Positions 43,264 through 54,265 of a DNA stretch of 64,000 nucleotides are shown here, piece after piece (within the stretch, counting starts at the first letter, position 1; each line of letters begins with the position of its first letter). Under the pieces are notes generated by a model that ran no database searches, was not told where the DNA came from, and saw only the letters and a program-made list of their open reading frames with translations. The translations under genes and the position numbers were made by a program. This DNA comes from Orobanche coerulescens. Taxonomy: Eukaryota > Streptophyta > Magnoliopsida > Lamiales > Orobanchaceae. The stretch covers positions 174,644,501 to 174,708,500 of the forward strand of contig CM065809.1 of NCBI GenBank assembly GCA_033398695.1, in the 5' to 3' direction.

Positions 43264-45402
43264 TGTAATACCCGTACTTTTATTGACCGTTTGACCTTTC
43301 CGTTCTCCTTATTTTGTCGCTCTGTAAACGCATAGAGTTGTTGTTGATATTGTTATTAAGTTTCGTGCCTTGTTTAAGCCACGATCATATTATTTAGACC
43401 TTTTGGAAATGTTTTGAGCCAGAGGGATAGCGCACGCTAGGCCTAGGCTAACGCACGCTAATTCAGCTTGATTAGCGCGCGCTAGCTTTGAACCGTAGCG
43501 CGCGCTAAGGGACCAGTCAGGTCAGAACTAGTAACTCAGACTGCTCTCTGGACTGGCGGATTAACGCACGCTAGGAGTTCGTTAGCGCGCGCTATTCGTG
43601 GTTAGTAGCGCACGCTAACATCCGTCTGTAGCGCACGCTAATGGCCGGGTCGGCAGAGGCAGTGAGGTTGTCAGGTGTCTTGACTATCAAGTAGCGCACG
43701 CTATGCTCCGGCTAGCGCACGCTAAAACTGTTACGTAGCGCACGCTAAGGCATAATGGTAGCGCACGCTAATGTTTTGGTCAGTAGAAGCAGTGGAGTTT
43801 CAGACTTTCTGGACTAGCAGGTAGCGCACGCTAGGCAGTGGCTAGCGTACGCTATATGTGTTGTGTAACGCACGCTAGTGCTCAGTATTAACGCACGCTA
43901 GCGGACCCAGGCAGTAAGCTGAGATTTTGGCAGGGCAGCAGTTAGCGCACGCAAAGGATGTTTCGTAGTGCGCGCTAACATCTTATGGCAGTAGCCACTG
44001 GACTACCCGATAACTTCGCTAGCGCACGCTAATGAAGTAGGCGTAGCGTGCGCTAGACTGGGCAGATATAAATATGACAGTTGACTTCCATTTCGTCATT
44101 TCTCACCTACTTCACTCCTTTTCGACGGAAAACGCTCGGGAGAGACGATCTTGGGCGATTGGAAGCAATTTTCCTTCCAACAACAACATATTTGGTTGGA
44201 GAACAAGGATTTCTCAATATCTCATTCCTCCTAGCGTCCGAATCAAGGTAAAGATCCTTAGAACCCTACTTTTTGGGAATTTTGGGGTTTTTCGTAGATT
44301 CGTCCGATTTATCCGTTTGGAAGATCGAGAACCTTGAGATTATGATGTATCTATACCGTATGCATGCTTTTCCTACGATTTTATGGTTTGGATTGTGCCG
44401 TTTTCGGACTTGTGAGATTTTGGACGACTTTCCAACCTCTAGTTGATTATCCGTATATCTTTATGAATCGTAGACGGGTTTCGGGGGTTTCTTCGTGTAA
44501 TTTGAATATGGATAATTGATTATCATATTCCTTGCGAATCGTTTAGGTGTCGGAAGCGCGTTCTTGGACCTACCAATCTCATACCCCTTTTTCCGTTCAT
44601 TTTCTCGATGTCTTAGAGGCAAGTATACATTTATGATTGTGCGTTCTCAACTTTGAAAGTAAGAAATATTGATGGTATGATATGAACGAACCGTTTCTAC
44701 GGCATTCATAGATATAATGATGGCATGATATGAACGAACCGTTTCTACGGCATTCATATATGAATTGATGGCATGATATGAACGAACCGTTTCTACGGCA
44801 TTCATACATGTATTGACGGATGATATGAACGAACCGTTTCTACGGCATTCATATACGTCTTAATGTGGCACTATGAGATTTTAGTTATTCCGGAATACTA
44901 GTCTTGAATTGATGAATTGACGGTGACATTTACCTTATTGTCGAGAAGTATTGTGTTTCATACTTGATATCATTGCACTAGCTATTCGACGGCTAACCCC
45001 TTTATGGGGGAAATACGTTTCATGTATTTCATGTTCCAAGAGAGCGGACAGGCAGGTATCGGGTCGGCATGAAGATGGTGGGCAAGTGTGATACTGTGTT
45101 TTCCTTCCAGTTATGTTTGGAGTTTCCCATTCAGTGTTGTTGTACTGGATTGGCTATTGAATACTCGAGTATTGTTTTCCATTTTCCTCGATGTTCCGGC
45201 CTGTGTTTGCCGAAGTATTGATTTGAGTTGTGTTGTTTGTGAATACATTGGTTATGTTTTGAATACCTTTGTATTGTTTTTCATCCCATTGTGTGTAGAC
45301 CTCATCGGTCAAAATTTATGATTCCGCGTATGTTTAGCCTTGTGAGTCCCACGGCGGGGCTTACGGCGCTGTAATATCCCTGAATAACTCGGGGGTGTTA
45401 CA
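43264..45402 (+). repeat. 3' LTR of Tekay-A (2139 bp)
   Basis: Nearly identical to the 5' LTR. It carries the palindrome cluster at 43428-44055, an intact TATA box TATAAATAT at 44067-44075 and the 48-bp repeats at 44677-44857. One cluster unit defective in the 5' LTR (TAGGCGCGCTA) is perfect here. Confidence 0.95.
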
Positions 45403-45536
45403 CCGTGTCACTTGCTCGGCCGTGTCAACTGACACGGTCGAGTTCCTTGTCCAGTGATTTTTGCTGTTTCTAGAGCACTATGACACGGGCCGTGTCAGTG
45501 ACACAGGCCGTGTCAGTGACACGGGTCGTGTCAGCT
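45403..45536. repeat. Athila-B palindrome cluster, right part
   Basis: Further pairs of GACACGG(C/T)CG-type palindromes, with gaps of AACT and AGT, ending 66 bp before the TATA box at 45603. Confidence 0.8.
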
Positions 45537-46587
45537 TTCGGTGCAAAATCACTTTTTTGACATTTTTGCATGATTTGAACAAGAAAAATGTTATTGTGGC
45601 TTTATAAAAAGGATCTTTGGGTGGACTTATGGAGATATCTTGATTTAGAGAGTCTTGGAGAGTTGGTCAGAAAAGAAAAAACACAAGATTAAAGAAGAAA
45701 CCTACCAAAAGAATGAGACTTGGAGGAAGAAAAGGAAGAACTCTTGAAGAACATTTTGAAGGCTTGATCCTACATCCACTCAAGACACCATCCGAGTTTT
45801 ATCTTCTCTCTATCTTTTACTTATTTTTGTTGTTTTATTTAGCATGAACATGATGAACACAATATTTATTGAGATTTCCTTCATTACCATGTCCGGCCAA
45901 ACTTGTAGATTCTGGGCGTGGGAGCACGTTGATTCATGTTATTTTTGAGGGAGTGATGATTATATATATCTAGTGTGATTTCTTTATCGAATACTTGGTT
46001 TTAATTCATGTTAGAACACCTGATTAATGTTTTTACATGTTTAACTTAATTGCTCATAATTCGATAGAAGAAGAAGGCATTAATAGGTTTCGAGTATTTG
46101 ACGTAGTAAATTACGAGATTGAGAAATCGGTGATGAGCTATGATGATGTTTAATCTTATGAACTTTTTGGAGTTAGATAATTTATAATATACGGAGACGT
46201 TGTTATAGGTTGTTTAATCTACGTTTTAATGCATCTCGAGAGAGACTTTAGAATATTATGATGATTATCATTTTAGAAACACACTTAGAACATTTTGGAA
46301 CCAATCTCGACTAAACTTAGTAATCAACGGAAACCTAGCCTTGGAATCTACCTTTCTAAACTCTTGCAATTCTCTTTAGTTCGGATATTTCTTTTATTGT
46401 CATCATTTTATTTTATTTCATTAACCATCCATTCACCTTTCGATCGTCTAGATAAAACCGGGAACATTATAATCTAGTACTCAATACAATACAAATATTT
46501 AGTCTTCGTAGAATACGACCTTGCTCGCCGCTTTCTTCATTTACTCCGTACACTTGCGGATTGTTTAAAAATATAGCGAACATATAC

Positions 46588-47946
46588 TTCTCTTAATTAT
46601 TGTTAATAAAGTCGACAAAAATGGCAATATCAAATCGTACCCAAATACGCGGTGTATGCAACAACCACAAGTATCCACTTTCAACAACTATGTGGCTTCC
46701 CGAGGACCGTCACACGATTTTTTTGACACATCGAGATACTGACTTTTCTCGCGGTCTCATCCACCGCAAAGTAGCAGAGATAAAGAGTCCAAGAACTCAT
46801 AAAAGAAAAATTCTCAAAGAGGGAGTACGGAAATAGAGAAAAATTTAGATAATTACCTTGATAATAAAATTAGGCACGTATATGGAGCAATCGGTGGTGT
46901 GCTCTGATCAATTAGTTGGTACTTGATGCGATGATGTGAAATCGGAGGCGCAAATTCACAAAGGAAATTGGTGTTTGGATCTTCGGACTGAAAATTTGGG
47001 TCGGGTCGATTGGCTGGGTTGGGTCGGGTCGTGGCTCAGGGCTGCTATTAGTTGGACATTTCGAGCAGCGAGGCTGATCGGACGGCGGGAGGTGGGGGTC
47101 GGGCAGACTAGATCGGCGCGGGTCACAACGACGGAGGAGGGCCGGGTCGGTAGTGGTGTGCGTCGCAGGCGGCGAAGGGGGTGGGGGGGTTAAATAGAGT
47201 TTAGGTCGAGAAAAGTTTTCCAATTTTTTTTTCCGAAATTTGTAAAGATTTTTATTTGTAGGGCTCCATGTTGATATGTTTCTGGAGATTGTAAGTAAGC
47301 AGTAAAGATGAGCAATCAAAACAATTAAATTTATTAATAACATAGATAGATGAGGACTTTATATAACCTTTACAATGAGAGTCCTCCCGTATATAGAATT
47401 TCTTACAAGGAAAACACAATAGAATCATACTACCTCCACAAAAACTCTCAAACTAACTTTTGCCCATAGTTTGAGTCAACATCATAAATTCTTTAAAAAA
47501 AAATATACACCATAAAATAAGATAAACATATTTATTTTTTATTTCAAGCACGAATCAATATAAACAGAGTAGATATTAAAAATAAAAATGAAAAAGGAAT
47601 CCAAATTAAGTAACAACATGTGGAAAAGCACAAACATTGTCCTAAACAACCATTCAGCCTGCCTTGACGAGAAGAGATTTTTGTCCGGGGTCGTGGACGT
47701 GTTGGTGCCGCCAGTCTTAGGGCCGAGACACCCATCGGCTCCGCCATAATCCTTAACAACTGGAAAATAGACAACATTCCAGTCTTCTCTTCTCCAATCA
47801 GTGCCACATTTGTAGAGCCTATAAAGCTATCCACCTTAACAACCGAAAAATAGACAACAATTCAGATTCTTAACAATTGATGCTAGACAAATAACATTAA
47901 CAATAATAACTATGCTTCTGTTCGACAGATCTAGCTGTAGATATTG
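46588..47946. other. Intergenic DNA with a GC-rich island and a possible minus-strand exon
   Basis: 46980-47180 is GC-rich within AT-rich surroundings. On the minus strand a TATTTAA-like box near 47190 precedes it, and CAAG|GTAATT near 46858 could be a splice donor, so a decayed 5' exon is possible. A proline-rich frame (47343-46912) and another at 47834-47544 show no recognisable domain. No gene is called. Confidence 0.3.
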
Positions 47947-47954
47947 ATTGTTAG

Positions 47955-48335
47955 TAGGGGTGTGCAGAAAAATCGAATTCAAAAAATCGAACCGAAAATC
48001 CGAAAATCCGATCCAAACCTGTCCGATCTGATGTCTTCGAATCGGATTTCGGATTAGGATTTTACGGATCCGAAAATTTCGGATCGGATCGTATCAAATC
48101 CGCGGATTTTCGGACTAATCCGATCCATTCGAAATATATAAAAAAATAAGAAATTTTTTTTATTTTTTTTATTAGATTTTTATTATTTTTATTAGTTATT
48201 AAAATTTTCGAATTTTTAGGATTAAATTTGATCCGATCCGAACAATCGGTTCGAATTGTAAAAGGTGATCCGAAATTTCGGATCAATCCGAATTTGGATC
48301 GGATCGGATCGGATCGATCCGAATGCACACCCTTA
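47955..48335. mobile_element. hAT-type MITE (381 bp)
   Basis: Ends TAGGGGTGTGCA and TGCACACCCTTA, with 8-bp flanks ATTGTTAG (47947-47954) and ATTGTTAA (48336-48343) matching at 7 of 8. The interior is full of GGATC/GATCC and TTTCGGAT repeats and folds on itself. No coding sequence. Confidence 0.75.
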
Positions 48336-48343
48336 ATTGTTAA

Positions 48344-48517
48344 TTGTTGCAGTAGTTGTCAGTTGTTGAATAATTGTAACTGTCAATAAGTGACTGTCAA
48401 AATAGTTGCTCGATATATGTGTCCAACAAAAATTAATTACTGAAATGATTAATAAAACAATATTTAAAACTAACACTGGTAGCTTTGGTCAAACTCCACC
48501 TCAAAAGTTAATTTTAT
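48344..48517. other. Short intergenic stretch
   Basis: AT-rich; nothing recognisable. Confidence 0.5.
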
Positions 48518-48519
48518 TA

Positions 48520-48719
48520 TTCCTTTCGTCCACTAAAAACTTGTCTGAGTTTGGATAACACGGGTTTTAGGAAAATCTGGAATAAAGTGATTCTAGTGGA
48601 GAAGGGGTCCCACTTCTGAGAAGAAAAAAGAATTTTTTCTTTTATAATTAGAGTAAATTTTTGGCGGACATCTCAATAAGAAAAACTAGAGGGACAGGTT
48701 TTTAAGGGACAGGAGGCAA
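48520..48719. mobile_element. Stowaway-like MITE, diverged (200 bp)
   Basis: Begins TTCCTTTCGTCCACTAAAAA and ends AGGGACAGGAGGCAA, imperfect inverted repeats of the CTCCCTCCGTCC kind, flanked by TA at 48518-48519 and 48720-48721. Confidence 0.65.
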
Positions 48720-48728
48720 TACTTCCTT

Positions 48729-50034
48729 GGGTAGTTCTGCGGTCCACCAAGAATGTACTTGGTGAATATACATCAAGTTAAAATGTACTTAATTTCCACT
48801 GTTAGATTAATTGTAACTATAATGAAATCAATAGTACTAAATCTTAGCCATATGTATATTGTAATCTAGTACAAGTATTTTGTTGGAGTCGTACTTTTAG
48901 AATTGAAATTACGTATTTAACCTTTTATTTTTTATATTAAAAAATAAATTTCACACCTACATAATTTTTTTATTTTTTCCAATTCAGTACTTTTTTATTT
49001 ATGAATTTGTCTATATTCCACTACGGAATTTTGAAAAACCTAAAAAATAAAAATAAAAACTTGAAAAAATCCGAAAAATCCAAAAAATCTGAAAAAAATA
49101 AAAAAAAATTCTGAAAATTCCGGAAAATTCCGAAAAATTTAAAAAATCTGAAAAAAAAGCAGAAATTTTATTTTTTAAGAAAAATTATCTTGAACAATAA
49201 TATTAAAAATCAGATCCTTTATTTAAAATTCAAAAATAAAAATAAAAAAATCTGAAAAATTCAAAATAAAATTTTGAAAATTCTGAAAATAATAATATTA
49301 AAAATAAGAACTTTTACTTTTAATTTTTGAATTTTAAATAAAAGATCTGATTTTTAATATTATTATTCCAGATAATTTTTTAAAAAAAAATTCTGATTTT
49401 TTTCGATTTTTAAATTTTCCAAATTTTAATTTTTTATTTTTACTTTTTATTTTCGAATTTTAAATAAAAATTCTGATTTCTAATATTATTCCATATATTT
49501 TTTAAAAAATAAAAGTTTCGATTTTTTTGTCGATTTTTAAATTTTTCAGAATTTTTTATTTTTACTTTTTATTTTCGAATTTTAAATAAAAATTCTGATT
49601 TTTAATATTATTCCATATCTATTTTCTTAAAAATAAAAGTATTTTTGTCGATTTTTAAATTATCCAGAATTTTCAGAATTTTTTTATTTTTTACTTTTTA
49701 TTTTTCAATTTTAAATAAAAGATTTGATTTTTAATATTTATTCCAAATAATTTTTTCTTAAAAAATAAAAGGTCCGAATTTTTTTCCAGATTTTTTAATT
49801 TTTTTTCCTAATTTTCCAGATTTTTTTTTTATTTTTTTCAGAATTTTTCAGAATTTTTTTTTACTTTTCAGAATATATATAAAAATATAATGTACTACAA
49901 TTATAATATATGTGGTTAAGATTTGGTACAATCATTTATAATAAATTTACTATTCATCCAATGGTTATAATTAAGTACTCTTAAGGTGGTGTATGTTAAC
50001 CAAATATAAGAAAGGGTGAACCCTAGAATTCCCC
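48729..50034. mobile_element. Mutator-type non-autonomous fold-back element (1306 bp)
   Basis: Perfect 9-bp target duplication TACTTCCTT (48720-48728 and 50035-50043), the length diagnostic of Mutator-like transposition. Terminal inverted repeats extend about 150 bp: GGGTAGTTCTGCGG on the left, GGGGAATTCTAGGG on the right (minus), and AGTACTAAATCTTAGCCA pairs with TGGTTAAGATTTGGTACA. The middle (about 48950-49880) is low-complexity: A-rich in the left half, T-rich in the right, so it can pair throughout. No transposase. Confidence 0.85.
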
Positions 50035-50043
50035 TACTTCCTT

Positions 50044-50375
50044 TGTAAAACAGTACTTCAATATCTGAAAACTGTCATCCACCACTCGTTCACCAAACGC
50101 CACTACACTCTTGTTTGAGTAATGCTACTTTGCTGATATCTTGTGTGAGGTTGACATTTGAGTATGTGTAGCGCGATCGCGTGAAGTGAGATAAATGTGA
50201 TTGTGACATTTCACTTTTATCTCACTTCACAGATCGTGCTTGTATCAATTGTCACGCCGTTGTCAGTATGTATTAATGCGTCTCTCTTGTTTAGTAGTAC
50301 TTTGACTGACGGCGTGTTCGAAATTATTTCTTAGAATAGCTTTTAATATTTTGATTTGGTCGGATCACTAGATAA
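50044..50375. other. Intergenic DNA with a 20-bp-arm hairpin
   Basis: Arms GTGAAGTGAGATAAATGTGA (50181-50200) and its near-perfect complement (50211-50230) enclose a 10-nt loop; weaker pairing extends outward to about 50171 and 50240. No gene. Confidence 0.6.
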
Positions 50376-50377
50376 TA

Positions 50378-50577
50378 CTCCCTCCGTCCCACCCATCTTG
50401 AGCATTTACTTTTCGGTACGGGATTTAAGAAAAGCTGAAAAGTAGTGTATAGAGTGATAGTATGGATATATATTATTTAAAGTTGTGAGAGATAAAGGTG
50501 TCTTAAAAAGAAAATGACCAAGTATCTTGGGACGACCCAAAAAAGAATATGAACCAAGATCGGTGGGACGGAGGGAG
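50378..50577. mobile_element. Stowaway MITE (200 bp)
   Basis: Classic inverted ends CTCCCTCCGTCCCACC and GGTGGGACGGAGGGAG with TA duplications at 50376-50377 and 50578-50579. Confidence 0.95.
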
Positions 50578-50655
50578 TAACAATTTGCTGAAAGAAATAC
50601 TCTGCTCGTTTTGTCTAAAGGTTTATATTTTTATCAAAAAAATATTCTTTTAAGA

Positions 50656-50660
<5 letters not shown>

Positions 50661-50740
<80 letters not shown>
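50661..50740. repeat. (AT)40 microsatellite
   Basis: Eighty uninterrupted bases of AT dinucleotide. Confidence 0.98.
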
Positions 50741-50742
<2 letters not shown>

Positions 50743-51395
50743 GATCAATTCAAATAATTATTTTTTATTTTTAAATTTCCACCACATATTCATAATCAAT
50801 ATTTTTTACTTTTTAATCTCCACAATATATTTATCATTATTAATATTATTAATTATTATTTAAAATACAGAAAATATACACTTTCTATTAATATTTGACT
50901 GGTACGAAGGGAGCATAACGATAATAATAATAACAAAGTAAAATCTATACAAATTTAAAAATAAGACCCACAACCACAAGCGAGAAATTTTCCCAAAATT
51001 AGGGATGCTTTTGTAACTATATGGGTAAATTACACATTATAATACATATTATAAAATAGTTACAAAAATCTCACAAAACTAAAAAAATTACAAGAATAAC
51101 GACTTGTATTGATATCCAAATATAATATTAAGTTCAGGTAACCAAACTACTAATGGTATTTTCAACTACATTTTTACTTCATTAAATATTGAACATTAGA
51201 TATTCAAATGACTGGTATCCAAATATAATATTTCAGTAAACGAACTATCAATTGCAAGTATTTAATACGTCAAATTTGTAATTTTCTTTATATCGGATTT
51301 GTGTAATTAATTTATTAATATTGTATAGATATGTAAAGAACCTTTATTATATCATTACGACGGGGACACGTTGGGCCCAAAAAAAGGGGGGTGGG
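50741..51395. other. AT-rich intergenic DNA
   Basis: No gene. The phrase ATCCAAATATAATATT occurs twice (near 51115 and 51215), the only repeat noted. It was originally continuous with 59780 onwards. Confidence 0.6.
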
Positions 51396-51400
51396 GTTGA

Positions 51401-52889
51401 TGTTAGGATTGTATACTGCAAAGCATACTTTATGCTTGTATTACCTAATTTCCCTCTTACTACCTATGAGAATATTAATTACATTTAATCACATGTTTTG
51501 CATATTAATTCACGTTATGGTTATGCAAATGAAATGTCTAATTATTTTATATTGTAGATAATGTGGTGTGTTGGTGTCACACGGAAGATCACATTATCGG
51601 TGCCTTATAAAATAATATAATAGTTCACAACCTATATAATTATTAGACAAATTATATAAAGGGTTGTAGTGTATGCTTGAGAATAGTTGGTCTTGACTAT
51701 TAGCATACATTAGCGTATTTGCATACGTTGAACTGGATCGAGGTGAGATAGTGTCTTCTGTACTGACTGTAAGAAGAACGTAAATCTCGGATAATTATTA
51801 TTTCTTAATTCTTAGTATATAATATTTAATTGTGTATTTATAATAATTATTGCTTTGATTTACCATAGGTGAGAGTCAAAATGATCGACTCAATAAGCCT
51901 CGTATCTTGGGCAATAATATTGTTTATACGACAGTTATTATTATTACTAGAAATCGTGTCCCGACTCGTGTGGGTTGATGATGTCCCATTGAGGAGCTCG
52001 ATAATGATTATTATATTAAACCCTACAGGTGGATTTAATTCCGATATAATAATAAGGTTCGAGTGGTATTACTCTTGGATAAGATATTAATTAATTAAAG
52101 CTGTCAGTAGCTTATAATTAATTAATGGACATTCGATATCTTAAACACGGGAAATAATATATTTAATAAGGAGCCCAATTTCGTAATTTGGGATTTTGGT
52201 AGGAAGTGCAATATCAACTTTTTAGTGGATTAAGTTGATATTAATAGATTCATTATATTAGGAAGAGTCCTAATAAGGTAAAATGAATTTATTAAGGAGT
52301 CCTTCCATAATCCTCATTTAGATCCCTAGTAGTAGTCCAAGAGCCTATAAATAGGACATATGGGGTGTTGGCCGATTTTAATCACAAACTTACACAAGGA
52401 ATTTCGATTTTTTCTTCTAAGTGTTTAATTGTGGATCTTGACTTGTGTCTTTGATTCCACAATTGAGAGAACACTTTAATTCTTGCTACATATCGGAATT
52501 ACTTGAAGAAAAGAAAATCGAGAATTGTGAGGCATATAAATCGGCCGATCCATAGGTGTCCAAACAAGATCCGGTAGCTCGTTGCCCACACAACGTCCGG
52601 TTCAAGGCGGATCATACTCTAGAAGATCTAAATGTAGAAATACAAGGCGATCAAGACGGAAGTAGCCAATACTCTTCAAAAGGTAATATCCTATGATCTT
52701 TGGATCTAGATTAGGATATTTTAATTATGAACATATTTAATTAATAAATAATAAATAATATTTAAATTGCTTAGTAGTCTTAGTAATTAATTAATTAGCA
52801 TGCCTAAATAGATCTAATACTCGTAGATGCGTAAAACGCGATTATCACTTTTCCCAAACTTCGCTTCCGCTGCATTTTACTTTCCAACA
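51401..52889 (+). repeat. 5' LTR of Copia-C (1489 bp)
   Basis: TGTTAGGATTGTATACTGC to TTTACTTTCCAACA. TATA box TATAAATAG at 52346-52354. A 73-residue open frame (51869-52090) is shared with the other LTR but has no recognisable domain. Confidence 0.95.
52346..52354 (+). promoter_or_regulatory. TATA box of Copia-C 5' LTR
   Basis: TATAAATAG, kept in the 3' LTR at 59231-59239. No palindrome cluster lies upstream, unlike the Ty3 LTRs of this window. Confidence 0.75.
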
Positions 52890-52891
52890 AT

Positions 52892-52904
52892 TGGTATCGG
52901 AGCC
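52892..52904 (+). other. Primer-binding site of Copia-C
   Basis: TGGTATCGGAGCC, two bases after the LTR; one base differs from the usual TGGTATCAGAGCC of initiator tRNA-Met. Confidence 0.88.
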
Positions 52905-54265
52905 GGATTTTTAGGCTTTTGCTATTTTAATTAATTTTAGTGATTAATTGATAGCAATTTAAATATTCATATATTTTGATGTTGGAATATTTTGCTAGAT
53001 GTGTTCTTGCAGGTGATATGATCCAATTATCATGGTTTATATGAATGGTGTATTTATTTATTTTTTTTAATTATGCAATTGTTGGTTTGGCCCGTTTTTG
53101 AGGCATGTAATGGTTTTTCCCGTGACAAAATCCGCGGGTAGTTCTAGGTGGTTTTATTTTTTCGTGTAAATCTTGATGTAATTTCGATGTATTTTATTTT
53201 GTATAAAATTGTAATCGAATTCGGAAAAGACGGGATCACGAAGAAATAGAGCAGAACCGGATCGCCGGGATCGCTAAGCGGCCGCGACAATGGCGAGCAA
53301 CTGAGCAACACACGGTTGCCTTCCGAGCGGCCGCGATTCCATGGCGGCTGTCCGGGCGATTATTTGGTCTGGTAAATCGATTTGGTCGTCGTTTTTACGC
53401 TGTTAAATGCGTCATTGAAATCGGGATTTAAAATTAATTTTTTTTATGTAATTAATTTTGCATAAAAGTAAAATTTTAATTTTGAAAATCCACGGCCCGG
53501 CCGGGGAGGAGCGACGAGATGCTTGATTCAGTGGGAGATATCGAGTCGAAGATTTTCTCGTATTCAACTCAAGGAAGAAGACCATGATAATTGGATAATT
53601 TAATTATCCATGCTTTTTTTTTGTTTTTTTTTTTTTATTGTTTTGATGTATGGCATGTATGAATGTATGCGTGATATGTTTCCTTGCATGTTAGAACGAG
53701 AAAATTAAAAACCTTAAGGCTAAAATAACTAAGTGATTAAATTGATTTATTTTAAATAAAATCAAATTGGCCTCCATAATTAATTTAAATTGTGAAGTAA
53801 TTAGCATGCGCGTTGACATTAGAGTCTTCCTCCATATCGGATGTGCTAATTATAGGTTCACTAGTTTTAAATTTCAAAATGATAACATAAGGTAAATATT
53901 ACTTTTTATGATAGAACCTCTCCATCTGTAAGACTATTATTTAAAAGATAATATTTTAAGGATGTTAAATTATGGTGTTCACTTAGGTGTATTAATTAAT
54001 AAGCTCCCCATCGGAGTCTATGTTAATTAATGCCAAGAGGAACCAACTATTAATTTTACTTGTCATAACGTAATTTGACTAGATAGTAAAATTAAAGACG
54101 TAAAACTCTACTTGGAAAATGTGTGTGTAAACGTCCACACGATCGTGGCTTGCATGTGCGAATTTTTCGAGGTGTTGGTTGCTAGCATATATATATTGTG
54201 TTTTTGAGGTTTTTCGATATATTTTGCTATGCATTATGTGATAGATGTTTTAATTTTTTCTCAAG
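52905..54265 (+). other. Long 5' leader of Copia-C
   Basis: 1.36 kb without a convincing reading frame. It has a GC-richer island near 53230-53380 (GGCCGCGAC and GCGGCCGCGA words) and T-rich tracts. Confidence 0.6.

Larger units (their letters stand above)
36192..45402 (+). mobile_element. Ty3 chromovirus of Tekay/Del type (Tekay-A), nearly intact
   Basis: LTRs 36192-38329 (2138 bp) and 43264-45402 (2139 bp), primer site 38335-38346, gag from 38574, pol to 43228, polypurine tract 43252-43263. The long LTRs, initiator-Met primer site, single gag-pol frame and a chromodomain-like C-terminus suit the Tekay/Del clade. Flanks are CCGAG (36187-36191) and CCGTG (45403-45407), a 4 of 5 target duplication. 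Only three clear lesions were seen in the coding region: two stops and one frameshift. Confidence 0.92.
35922..46582 (+). repeat. Athila-like solo LTR (Athila-B), split by Tekay-A
   Basis: The two halves are 35922-36191 and 45403-46582, about 1445 bp together. It begins TGATAACACTC, ends ATATAGCGAACA, and is flanked by perfect target duplications TATAC at 35917-35921 and 46583-46587. No internal element region is present, so it is a solo LTR left by recombination. Its 3' end (CGTACACTTGCGGATTG near 46548) and its GACACGG-type palindromes match Athila-A in style. A TATA box TATAAAAA lies at 45603-45610. Confidence 0.88.

Noticed and set aside
46912..47343. Proline-rich 143-residue frame on the minus strand
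   Set aside because: Composition follows the GC-rich island; no domain and a hydrophobic random start.
47544..47834. 96-residue minus-strand frame with a faint look of an ABC-transporter P-loop
   Set aside because: The key glycines and lysine spacing of a P-loop are not there and the rest is hydrophobic low-complexity; not enough for a gene.
51869..52090. 73-residue open frame kept in both Copia-C LTRs (also 58754-58975)
   Set aside because: It is shared simply because the two LTRs are copies. No known domain, and it lies upstream of the TATA box.
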